DNA from: Actinomycetota bacterium
GTDB taxonomy: Bacteria; Actinomycetota; Acidimicrobiia; IMCC26256; JACDBD01
Assembly (NCBI GenBank): GCA_013695115.1
Contig: JACDBD010000449.1
Coordinates: 1-5,061, forward strand
DNA length: 5,061 nucleotides
Reading direction: 5' to 3'
The notes beneath the pieces are model-generated. The model had not been told where the DNA came from. It ran no database searches and saw only the letters and a list, made by a program, of their open reading frames with translations. A program made the position numbers and the translations under genes. Positions 1 to 5,061 of this stretch are shown here, piece after piece (within the stretch, counting starts at the first letter, position 1; every line of letters begins with the position of its first letter).

Positions 1-69
1 AACGTCAGCTGCGCCGTAGACCGGCGCCGGCGGCGGGGCCTTGGTGAGCTCGTGGACGGCCGATCCCAT
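1..69 (-). pseudogene. Orphan 3' end of an SDR gene (remnant, runs off the left edge)
   Basis: Read leftward from an ATG at 69, this gives 23 codons starting MGSAVHELTK and ending at the edge in PVYGAAD-V. They match the last residues of the complete SDR at 700-1614 (VGAAVHELLGK...PVYGAADG), with one codon missing and G changed to V at the final position. Positions 3-43 match 705-745 at 39 of 41 bases. The codon two before the ATG is a TGA stop, and the next gene (SnoaL-like) ends only 80 bp upstream, so there is no room for an SDR body in this frame. I read it as a leftover of a duplicated SDR. Another frame just upstream encodes EEWD, which could match the RWD of the intact copy if about 16 bp were deleted; this is weak. 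A short translated ORF, or a gene continuing left of the window, cannot be excluded because the stop is not visible. Confidence 0.6.
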
Positions 70-149
70 TCTTCATCCAGCACAGCCGGGACGTCTTTGC
101 CGACTAGTCGCGATCGGTCTCGGTCCCGGCCGCGTGCGGTCACTGGCGC

Positions 150-617
150 CTACGACGTTCGAGCAGCGACTCCGGCCCGACCTCTTGCTGCAGCCCGTAT
201 TTCGTCGAGGGGCAGCCCGGCTTGCTCGCACAGCGTCGCCAGGTCGAAGTAGATGCTCTCGCCCGCCATCAAATCGCCTTCGAACCGGGCGACGTTCGTA
301 AACGGTACGGCGAAGGACCGGCCGCTCGGCGCGACGCCGAGCCAGTCACCCCCGCTCGTGCCCTGCAGGAAGCCCCACGCGACCATCACATCGTCGCCGA
401 AGGCCACGCCCTGGTCGTCCGGCGTGAGGTCGGGGAACGCGGTGAAGTAGCCCACGTAAGCCGCACGAGCGGCCTCGCGCCCTTCGCTGCGGAATCCGAG
501 GGCGATGGTCTCCAGGTAACAGTCCGGCGTGAAGGTGTCCATGATGGCGTCGTAGTCGCGGCGCGCCTCCGCCTCGCGGTGGGTGCGGAACAGCCGTTCC
601 ATCTCCTGATGATCCAC
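150..617 (-). CDS. SnoaL-like / NTF2-like (ester cyclase-type) protein
   Basis: The 155-aa protein belongs by eye to the SnoaL-like branch of the NTF2/ketosteroid-isomerase fold, a small cone-shaped cytosolic barrel that binds hydrophobic substrates. Diagnostic stretches are an N-terminal helix with REAEARRDYDAIMDTFTPDC (residues 14-33), GYFTAFPDLTPD (57-68), the core WGFLQGTSGGDWLGVAPSGR (81-100), and the end strand/helix ESIYFDLATLCEQAGLP (120-136). In this fold the conserved late Asp (here D125) is often catalytic; this is family knowledge. I chose the GTG at 617 because AGGGGAG (629-623) lies 5 nt upstream. The ATG at 602 has AGGAG directly abutting it, which is too close to serve as a ribosome site. 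The gene lies 82 bp downstream of the SDR on the same strand, so it may be co-transcribed with it. Members act as polyketide cyclases, epoxide hydrolases, isomerases or have unknown roles, so the reaction is undetermined. Confidence 0.88.
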   Translation of the reverse strand: MDHQEMERLFRTHREAEARRDYDAIMDTFTPDCYLETIALGFRSEGREAARAAYVGYFTAFPDLTPDDQGVAFGDDVMVAWGFLQGTSGGDWLGVAPSGRSFAVPFTNVARFEGDLMAGESIYFDLATLCEQAGLPLDEIRAAARGRAGVAARTS

Positions 618-622
618 GAGGT

Positions 623-629
623 CTCCCCT
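623..629 (-). promoter_or_regulatory. Ribosome binding site of the SnoaL-like gene
   Basis: AGGGGAG on the minus strand, 5 nt before the GTG at 617. It decides between this GTG and the ATG fifteen bases downstream. Confidence 0.6.
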
Positions 630-699
630 CTGATCACAGCCGTGCAGCGGCCAACTTGTCGACAGATGCCCGATCGGCGTGCGCGGTGCGCCAGGGGCC

Positions 700-1614
700 C
701 TAGCCGTCAGCTGCACCGTAGACCGGCGCAGGCGGCGGGGCCTTGCCGAGGAGCTCGTGCACCGCTGCGCCCACGTCAGCCGGGTCCCACCGGGCGCCCT
801 TGTCGACCCGGGGCCCGTGCTGCCAGCCGTCGGCGACGCCGATGATGCCACCCTCGACCTCGAACACCCGGCCGGTGACGGCGCGGGATTCGGCACTCCC
901 GAGCCACACCACCAGCGGGCTCACGTTCTCGGGCGCCATCGCGTCGAAACCCTCGTCCGGCTGGGCCATCGTCTCGGCGAACGTGCCTTCGGTCATCCGT
1001 GTCCGCGCCGCCGGCGCGATCGCGTTGGCGGTCACGCCGTAGCGGGCCAACTCGGCCGCTTCGACGAGCGTGAGCGCGGCGATGCCGGCCTTGGCCGCCG
1101 AGTAGGTGCCCTGGCCGACGCTGCCCATGAGGCCCGCGCCCGAGCTGGTGTTGATGACGCGGGCATCGACTGCCTCCCCCGCCTTCGACTGCTCGCGCCA
1201 GTAGCTGGTCGCGTGGCGCGTCGGGCAGAAGTGGCCCTTGAGGTGGACCCGGATCACCGCGTCCCACTCCTCCTCGGACGTGCTCACGACCATCCGGTCG
1301 CGCAGGAACCCGGCGTTGTTCACCAGCACGTCGAGGCGACCGAACGCGTCGAGCGCAGCTGCGACCAGCCGTCCGGCGCCGTTCCAGTCGGCGACGTCGT
1401 CGCCGTTGGCGATCGCCTCTCCGCCGGCCGCACGGATCGCGTCAACGACCTCACCGGCGGGACCGTTCGATGAACCGGTCCCGTCGAGGTCGGCGCCGAG
1501 GTCGTTGACGACAACCCGCGCGCCCTGGCGGGCGAACTCGAGTGCGTGGGCGCGTCCGAGGCCGCGACCGGCACCGGTGACGACCACGACCCTTCCCTCG
1601 CAGAGACCGGTCAA
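700..1614 (-). CDS. SDR-family 3-hydroxyacyl-CoA / 17beta-HSD4-like dehydrogenase
   Basis: The 304-aa protein is a classical NAD(P)-dependent short-chain dehydrogenase. It shows the cofactor motif TGAGRGLG (13-20), an acidic residue in VVNDLG (35-40; D38) that normally favours NAD(H), NNAG (99-102), and the catalytic set S158, Y171, K175 in SSGAGLMG...YSAAK. The phrases VVNDLGAD, RVHLKGHF and IAPAARTRMTEG resemble the dehydrogenase domain of peroxisomal multifunctional enzyme type 2 (HSD17B4). That suggests oxidation of a 3-hydroxyacyl-CoA or of a steroid/alcohol. A tail of about 50 residues follows the usual SDR end, and no hydratase or SCP2 domain is attached. The start is inferred to be TTG at 1614, because GGAGG (1627-1623) sits 8 nt upstream and MTGLCEGRVV is a normal SDR beginning. 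A GTG at 1647 is in frame but has no good ribosome site. The open frame extends to 1827 but would overlap the divergent gene. It is followed by the SnoaL-like gene 82 bp downstream and diverges from the F420 oxidoreductase. Confidence 0.93.
   Translation of the reverse strand: MTGLCEGRVVVVTGAGRGLGRAHALEFARQGARVVVNDLGADLDGTGSSNGPAGEVVDAIRAAGGEAIANGDDVADWNGAGRLVAAALDAFGRLDVLVNNAGFLRDRMVVSTSEEEWDAVIRVHLKGHFCPTRHATSYWREQSKAGEAVDARVINTSSGAGLMGSVGQGTYSAAKAGIAALTLVEAAELARYGVTANAIAPAARTRMTEGTFAETMAQPDEGFDAMAPENVSPLVVWLGSAESRAVTGRVFEVEGGIIGVADGWQHGPRVDKGARWDPADVGAAVHELLGKAPPPAPVYGAADG
705..745. repeat. Direct repeat copy B (partner at 3-43)
   Basis: A 41-bp segment in the 3' end of the complete SDR gene matches positions 3-43 in the same orientation at 39 of 41 bases. 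Beyond 745 the similarity continues weakly to about 774 after a 3-bp gap. The two copies flank the SnoaL-like gene, so recombination between them would remove it. Confidence 0.75.
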
Positions 1615-1622
1615 CTCGCGTT

Positions 1623-1627
1623 CCTCC
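1623..1627 (-). promoter_or_regulatory. Ribosome binding site fixing the SDR TTG start
   Basis: GGAGG on the minus strand, 8 nt before the TTG at 1614. No comparable site precedes the in-frame GTG at 1647. Confidence 0.6.
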
Positions 1628-1653
1628 AGCCACTTCCGATCGGGCACTTCGAT

Positions 1654-1668
1654 CTGACGGGGCGTCAG
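1654..1668. promoter_or_regulatory. Inverted repeat, candidate operator in the divergent promoter region
   Basis: A perfect dyad CTGACG-GGG-CGTCAG (6-3-6) lies in the 68-bp gap between the two divergent genes, directly next to a -10-like element. By position, a dimeric repressor bound here could control both directions; this is inference. No regulator gene is in the window. Confidence 0.45.
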
Positions 1669-1669
1669 G

Positions 1670-1676
1670 TACGGTA
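1670..1676. promoter_or_regulatory. Symmetric -10-like heptamer, candidate bidirectional promoter
   Basis: TACGGTA reads as TANNNT on both strands (TACGGT rightward, TACCGT leftward). For the rightward gene, transcription starting about 7 nt after the hexamer would begin at or next to the GTG start at 1683, which has no clear Shine-Dalgarno sequence, so the mRNA would be leaderless. Leftward, it would give a leader of about 50 nt before the SDR TTG. I see no good -35 hexamer, which is common in actinobacterial promoters. Confidence 0.35.
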
Positions 1677-1682
1677 GCGCCC

Positions 1683-2531
1683 GTGCGGCTGGGCGTGACG
1701 ATGTTCCCCACCGACCGGTCGATGGACATCCGGGAGTTGGCGCGCGCGACCGAAGAACGGGGCTTCTCCTCTCTCTATGTGCCCGAGCACACCCACATCC
1801 CCACCAGCCGGGCCACGCCGGCGCCAACCGGCGACGAGGAGTTGCCCGAGTACTACCGGCGCACGCTCGACCCGTTCGTCGCCCTCACGGCCGCCGCCGC
1901 GGTGACAAGTCGGCTACGCGTCGGCACCGGGATCTGCCTGGTCGCCCAGCGCGACCCGGTGGTGACCGCCAAGGAAGTGGCGACGCTCGACTTCCTATCC
2001 GGTGGTCGCTTCACCTTCGGTATCGGCTTCGGCTGGAACGTCGAGGAGATGGCCGACCACGGCGGCGAGTACCGGGAGCGGCGCGCCGTCGCCCGCGAGA
2101 AGGTCCTGGCCATGCAACGGCTGTGGCAGGACGACGAGGCGGAGTTCTCGGGCGAGCACGTGAAGATCTCACCGAGCTGGTCGTGGCCCAAGCCGGTGCA
2201 GAAGCCGTACCCGCCGGTCCTGATCGGCGGGGGCGGGGGCCCCTCCCTGTTCGCCCACATCGCCGAGTACGCCGACGGCTGGATACCCATTGGCGGCCGC
2301 GGGCTCACGCAGGCCTTGCCCGAGCTGCGCGCCGCGCTGGAGACGGCGGGCCGTGAACCCGACACGATTCAGGTCGTTCCGTTCGGGACGTTGCCCAACC
2401 AGGGCAAGCTCGACCACTACGCGACGCTCGGCATCGACGACGTCATCCTGCAGCTGCCGTCGGCTCCCGCCGACAAGGTGATGAAGGTACTCGACGGGTA
2501 CGACCAGTTCGTGACCGGAGCGAACGGGTGA
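1683..2531 (+). CDS. Luciferase-like (LLM class) F420-dependent oxidoreductase
   Basis: The 282-aa cytosolic TIM-barrel protein is of the bacterial luciferase-like monooxygenase superfamily, matching the Rv2161c-type F420-dependent group by recall. Seen in order: MRLGVTMFPTD (1-11), the PEHTHIPTSR active-site loop (34-43), TLDPFVALTAAAAVT (61-75), RVGTGICLVAQRDPVVTAKE (79-98), LDFLSGGRFTFGIGFGWNVEEM (102-123), the cofactor-loop-like PPVLIGGGGGP (177-187) and a final ADGWIPIGG (197-205). Family members transfer hydride between F420H2 and enones, alcohols or other small organics; the substrate here is unknown. The start is GTG at 1683, where the protein matches the family N-terminus. There is no convincing ribosome site, so a leaderless transcript from the adjacent TACGGT is likely. 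Its stop overlaps the start of the OYE-like gene, indicating a two-gene operon with coupled translation. It diverges from the SDR gene. Confidence 0.93.
   Translation: MRLGVTMFPTDRSMDIRELARATEERGFSSLYVPEHTHIPTSRATPAPTGDEELPEYYRRTLDPFVALTAAAAVTSRLRVGTGICLVAQRDPVVTAKEVATLDFLSGGRFTFGIGFGWNVEEMADHGGEYRERRAVAREKVLAMQRLWQDDEAEFSGEHVKISPSWSWPKPVQKPYPPVLIGGGGGPSLFAHIAEYADGWIPIGGRGLTQALPELRAALETAGREPDTIQVVPFGTLPNQGKLDHYATLGIDDVILQLPSAPADKVMKVLDGYDQFVTGANG
2517..2520 (+). promoter_or_regulatory. Ribosome binding site of the OYE-like gene within the upstream gene
   Basis: GGAG, 7 nt before the GTG at 2528, lies inside the last codons of the upstream gene. The GTGA start/stop overlap (2528-2531) points to translational coupling. 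Confidence 0.5.
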
Positions 2532-3808
2532 GCGATGTGCTGTCGTCCCCGCTGCGAGTCGGATCGGCGACGATCCGCAACCGCGTGTACCGCGCCCCCG
2601 TGCTCGAGGGCGCCGGCTCCGGGCCCGACGCCGCCGACACCTTCACCAAGGCGTTCGTGCCCAATGCCCGCCACGGCGTCGGACTGATCATCCAGGGCAG
2701 CGCCTGCGTCTACGAGGAGGGCCGCACCTCGCCGGGCATGACCCTCGTCCATACCCGCGAGCTCATGCTGGCCATGGCCGAGATGGTGCGAGAGGTCCAT
2801 GACGCGGGCGCGGCGATCTTCCTCCAGATCGGGCACGGCGGCGTCTACGCGATGGAGGGATGGCACGAGCCGTACGCGAGCGAGCGGAAGGGACCGCTGC
2901 TGGCGGCGTCGCCACTCCCCCTGACGCTGCGGCCGAGCTTCCGGGGCGTGCCGGTGCACGTGATGTCCACCGACGAGGTACACGCCCTCTGCCGGCGCAA
3001 CGGGGAAGCCGCCGGTTGGGCTCGGGAAGCGGGCTACGACGGGATTCAGCTCGGCTCGGCCAACGCCAAGCTGCTCGACCAGTTCCTCTCGCCGTTCTAC
3101 AACCGCCGCACCGACGAGTTCGGCGGCTCACCCGAGAAGCGCGCCCACATCCTGCGGCTCATCCGGGAGCACGTCGCCGACCACGCCGGGCCCGACTTCC
3201 CGTGCACGGTGAAGGTGCCGGCGGAGAAGGCGCCGCCGTTCGCCCGCCACGTCACCTTCGACGAGGCGATGCGCACGTGCGAGCTGGTGGCCGAGTGGGG
3301 CTACGACGCGGTCACCCCCGTGGAGGTCTCGGTGTTCCCCGACACGACCCTCAGCCGCGGCGGCGTGCCGTCGTCGCTGTGGAAGAACCAGTCGATGAAG
3401 GCCCGGCTGCGCACCGCGGCGCCGTCACGGGTACGACGCGCGACCCTGAAAGCCGGCTCGTACGTCGGCGGGCGCCGCAACCCGTTCGACCCGGTCTGGA
3501 ACCGCACGTTCTTCCGGGAGGCGAAGCGACGCGTCTCCATCCCGGTGTTCGCGGTCGGCGGCATCCGCACCGGCGAGGAGGCGCGCCAGATCGTCGCCGA
3601 CGGCGAAGCCGACATGGTCGGGTTCGGTCGTCCGTTCTACGCGCAAGACGATCTCGCCCAGCACATCCTCGGTGACGATCACGACGCGCACGCGTTGTGT
3701 CAGAGCTCGAACCTGTGCGTACCCGCGCAGCTGCTGGGAATGAAGGGGGTCTGTTACAACCCGGAGGTCAAGAAGCTGAAGGCCGCCGCGCGCCAAACAG
3801 CCGACTAG
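2528..3808 (+). CDS. Old-Yellow-Enzyme-type NADH:flavin oxidoreductase, stand-alone barrel with altered active site
   Basis: The 426-aa protein is an FMN-binding TIM barrel of the OYE / 2,4-dienoyl-CoA reductase N-terminal family, which reduces activated C=C bonds or demethylates small molecules. Seen: LSSPLRVGSATIRNRVYRAP (5-24), FLQIGHGG (98-105), LLDQFLSPFYNRRTDEFGGS (182-201), AVGGIRTGEEA (342-352) and the FMN-phosphate segment ADMVGFGRPF (361-370). Oddities: where the family usually has the His-x-x-His/Asn pair, this protein has G176-S-A-N179. The C-terminal Fe-S-type motif reads C391-x2-S394-x2-C397-x11-C409, with Ser for the second Cys. There is no C-terminal FAD/NAD(P)H domain, so 2,4-dienoyl-CoA reductase-like electron transfer is unlikely as such. 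The start is GTG overlapping the upstream TGA. It probably acts with the F420 oxidoreductase in the same operon. I recall close relatives in actinobacteria sharing the GSxNAKLL variant, so the change may define a subfamily rather than an inactive enzyme. Confidence 0.92.
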   Translation: MSDVLSSPLRVGSATIRNRVYRAPVLEGAGSGPDAADTFTKAFVPNARHGVGLIIQGSACVYEEGRTSPGMTLVHTRELMLAMAEMVREVHDAGAAIFLQIGHGGVYAMEGWHEPYASERKGPLLAASPLPLTLRPSFRGVPVHVMSTDEVHALCRRNGEAAGWAREAGYDGIQLGSANAKLLDQFLSPFYNRRTDEFGGSPEKRAHILRLIREHVADHAGPDFPCTVKVPAEKAPPFARHVTFDEAMRTCELVAEWGYDAVTPVEVSVFPDTTLSRGGVPSSLWKNQSMKARLRTAAPSRVRRATLKAGSYVGGRRNPFDPVWNRTFFREAKRRVSIPVFAVGGIRTGEEARQIVADGEADMVGFGRPFYAQDDLAQHILGDDHDAHALCQSSNLCVPAQLLGMKGVCYNPEVKKLKAAARQTAD

Positions 3809-3853
3809 GGCAGGGTGCGATAGCGCCTCGTGGCAGTACCGATCGGCTCCCGG

Positions 3854-4585
3854 TTACGCGGCCTTCTCCCAGACCGAGACGTGGCTCCTGCTGTCGCTCG
3901 TGAAGGGCTCCCGCTTCCAGCCGCTCCAGCGCTCCCGCAAGGACATTCCGGCGAGTCGCGCCATCAGGTCGAGTTCGGACGGCCACACGTAGCGAAAGGG
4001 TTGCGAGAAGACTCCGAGCTGGTTGTCGCCGACCTGGTAATGGTGAGAGACCAGGCCTTGCGCGGCGATGTCGTACTCGTCGAAGCCGAGCCTCGTCGGG
4101 CTCACATGAAACGCCCGGACGGTCTCGCCGAGCGGAAGGCGTTGGAGCGCAGGAACCTCGACCTCGATGACGAAGCACCCACCGGGCTCGAGCTGCGCAG
4201 CGACGTTCTGGAAGCACTGAACCTGTTCATCCTGCGTGGTGAGGTTCTCGATCGTGTTGTACACCAGGTAGGCGAGCCTGAACGCCCCACTCACCCTGGT
4301 GGTGGCGAAGTCGCCGATCGTCACGCCGATGTCGTCTGCGCCCGGCTTTGCTTGCAGCTGTGCGACCATGGCCGGTGACAGCTCGATCCCGTGCACGCGG
4401 ACGCCCCGCCGGCTGAGCGGTAATGCGAGACGACCGGTACCGATGCCGAGCTCGAGGGCGGCGCCTGTTCCTGCCAGATCGGCGAGGAAGCTCACAGCCG
4501 GGTCGACGACCGCAGGGTCGAACATGTCCGCCGAGTCCGCGTCGTACTCCTTCGCTACCCGTTCGTCGAAGTAGATCTCTGGCAC
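3854..4585 (-). CDS. Class I SAM-dependent methyltransferase
   Basis: The 243-aa soluble Rossmann-fold methyltransferase begins PEIYFDERVAKEYDADSADMF, a common opening of small-molecule methyltransferases. Motif I is ALELGIGTGRLALPL (43-57), followed by the acidic ribose-binding residue E68 in VHGIELSPAMV (64-74), a D92-containing GDFATT (91-96), and LVYNTIENLTTQDEQ (107-121) with the post-motif QNVAAQLEPGGCFVIEV (126-142). The C-terminal half (FDEYDIAAQGLVSHHYQ, RYVWPSELDLMARLAGM) is the usual variable substrate region, so the acceptor is unknown. The start is GTG at 4585, chosen because it is where family similarity begins. No Shine-Dalgarno sequence is visible before it, and no better in-frame start exists. 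It lies 47 bp downstream of the SDR stop on the same strand, probably in one operon, and converges on the OYE-like gene with 45 bp between stops. Confidence 0.92.
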   Translation of the reverse strand: MPEIYFDERVAKEYDADSADMFDPAVVDPAVSFLADLAGTGAALELGIGTGRLALPLSRRGVRVHGIELSPAMVAQLQAKPGADDIGVTIGDFATTRVSGAFRLAYLVYNTIENLTTQDEQVQCFQNVAAQLEPGGCFVIEVEVPALQRLPLGETVRAFHVSPTRLGFDEYDIAAQGLVSHHYQVGDNQLGVFSQPFRYVWPSELDLMARLAGMSLRERWSGWKREPFTSDSRSHVSVWEKAA

Positions 4586-4632
4586 GGGCGCACCATGGCA
4601 GGAGTGCCCTGAAGGCCGCCACCGAATTACGT

Positions 4633-5061
4633 TCAGGGACGCATTGGTCGGTTGGTCCAGGTGCCGTCCTCGCGGCGGAACCAGCCGCCGGCGGCGAGGC
4701 TGCCCCCGTCGGCGTGCACCGTCGTGCCGGTGACGAAGGCGGAGAGGTCGGAGGCGAGGAACAGCGCCACCCCGGCCAGGTCGTCGGCGGTGCCGAAGCG
4801 TCCGACCGGTACCCAGGTCGGGATCAGGTTCTGCTGCTCCTCCGGGACCCACTTGTCGTAGGGGACCTGGAGTGACCGGGTGAGGTCGGGCGCGATCGCG
4901 TTGACCCGGATGCCCTTGCCGCCGAGCTCGAGCGCCAGGCTCTTCGTGAACGCGGTGACCCCGCTCTTGAACGCCGAGTACACCGCGAAGCGGGGAATGC
5001 CCCGGAACGCCTCCACCGTCGACAGGCTGATCACGCTGCCGCCGTCGCCCTGCTCGATCAT
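4633..5061 (-). CDS. SDR-family oxidoreductase, C-terminal part (5' end beyond the window)
   Basis: The last 142 residues of a classical SDR are present. The TGxxxGxG and NNAG parts would lie past 5061, and the Met at the edge is internal to the family alignment. Numbering from that Met, the active site reads S14-T15...Y28-S-A-F-K32: Tyr and Lys are present, but the residue 13 before Tyr, normally Ser, is Thr15. Downstream are the LALELGGKGIRVNAIAPDLTRS segment (42-63 of the visible part), GRFGTADDLAGVALFLASDLSAFVTG and the ending VHADGGSLAAGGW, all typical of SDRs. It is not a close copy of the other SDR in the window, which is of HSD17B4 type. Substrate unknown. It ends 47 bp before the methyltransferase and is probably co-transcribed with it. 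Confidence 0.93.
   Translation of the reverse strand: MIEQGDGGSVISLSTVEAFRGIPRFAVYSAFKSGVTAFTKSLALELGGKGIRVNAIAPDLTRSLQVPYDKWVPEEQQNLIPTWVPVGRFGTADDLAGVALFLASDLSAFVTGTTVHADGGSLAAGGWFRREDGTWTNRPMRP

Noticed and set aside
618..896. N-terminal extension of the SnoaL-like frame up to an ATG at 896
   Set aside because: The extra residues have no family similarity, are Arg/Pro/Ser-rich and lie inside the SDR gene in another frame; a good ribosome site marks the GTG at 617.
679..1473. Long open frame on the plus strand opposite the SDR
   Set aside because: Antisense shadow of a GC-rich gene: low-complexity Arg/Ala/Val composition and no recognisable domain. The same applies to the antisense frames at 2417-2983, 3425-3796 and 3830-4378.
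1615..1827. N-terminal extension of the SDR frame up to an ATG at 1827
   Set aside because: It would overlap the divergent F420 oxidoreductase on the opposite strand, and the added sequence is not SDR-like; GGAGG marks the TTG at 1614.
2226..2243. G-rich run and GGGGCCCC palindrome, possible quadruplex
   Set aside because: Explained by the run of glycine codons in the conserved cofactor loop of the F420 oxidoreductase; too few separate G-tracts for a quadruplex.
3809..3853. Possible bidirectional terminator between the convergent OYE-like and methyltransferase genes
   Set aside because: Only short imperfect stems (a 3-bp GCG/CGC stem, a bulged GTACCG pairing, and the palindrome CCGATCGG) and no T-run; not enough to call.
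4557..4596. 13-codon ORF overlapping the methyltransferase start
   Set aside because: No ribosome site and no recognisable content; most likely chance, mentioned only in relation to the start codon.
4586..4852. N-terminal extension of the methyltransferase frame up to 4852
   Set aside because: It runs through the coding region of the upstream SDR in another frame and gives an Arg/Gly-rich sequence without family similarity.
1..5061. A dedicated novel multi-gene system (defence, toxin-antitoxin, mobile element, CRISPR)
   Set aside because: All six complete or partial genes fall in common enzyme families; there is no nuclease, transposase, integrase, repeat array or membrane effector.

Overview
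The window is GC-rich DNA with strongly G/C-biased third codon positions, frequent GTG/TTG starts and a predicted F420-dependent (luciferase-like) oxidoreductase. Together these suggest an actinobacterium (Actinomycetota, for example Mycobacteriales-like or Acidimicrobiia-like). The genus cannot be fixed from the sequence alone.

Layout. Leftward genes occupy the left third: a 304-aa short-chain dehydrogenase (SDR; 1614 to 700), then a 155-aa SnoaL/NTF2-like protein (617 to 150), then at the very left edge (69 to 1) a short copy of the SDR's own 3' end that is not attached to an SDR body. Diverging rightward from a 68-bp gap are a luciferase-like F420 oxidoreductase (1683-2531) and a stand-alone Old-Yellow-Enzyme-type flavin oxidoreductase (2528-3808), which overlap by 4 bp. 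Converging on them from the right are a class I SAM-dependent methyltransferase (4585 to 3854) and, upstream of it, the C-terminal 142 residues of a second, unrelated-subtype SDR (5061 to 4633) whose N-terminus lies beyond the window. The longest gene-free stretch is under 100 bp. No RNA gene, CRISPR, insertion sequence or convincing terminator is visible.

How the genes may work together. Two flavin/deazaflavin reductases, a 3-hydroxyacyl-CoA/17beta-HSD4-like SDR and a SnoaL-like fold, arranged divergently around one compact promoter region, look like an accessory catabolic or modifying set for a hydrophobic substrate such as a steroid, terpenoid or fatty acyl-CoA. This is inferred from family and context; no substrate is shown by the sequence. 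The methyltransferase/SDR pair at the right is probably a separate transcription unit.

The points most worth a second look are: the orphan SDR tail repeat flanking the SnoaL gene; the divergent promoter, with a perfect 6-3-6 dyad beside a symmetric -10-like heptamer that would make the F420 oxidoreductase mRNA leaderless; and the OYE-like enzyme, whose usual active-site His and one of four expected Fe-S cysteines are replaced. I see no clearly new multi-gene system such as defence, a CRISPR-like array or a mobile element.
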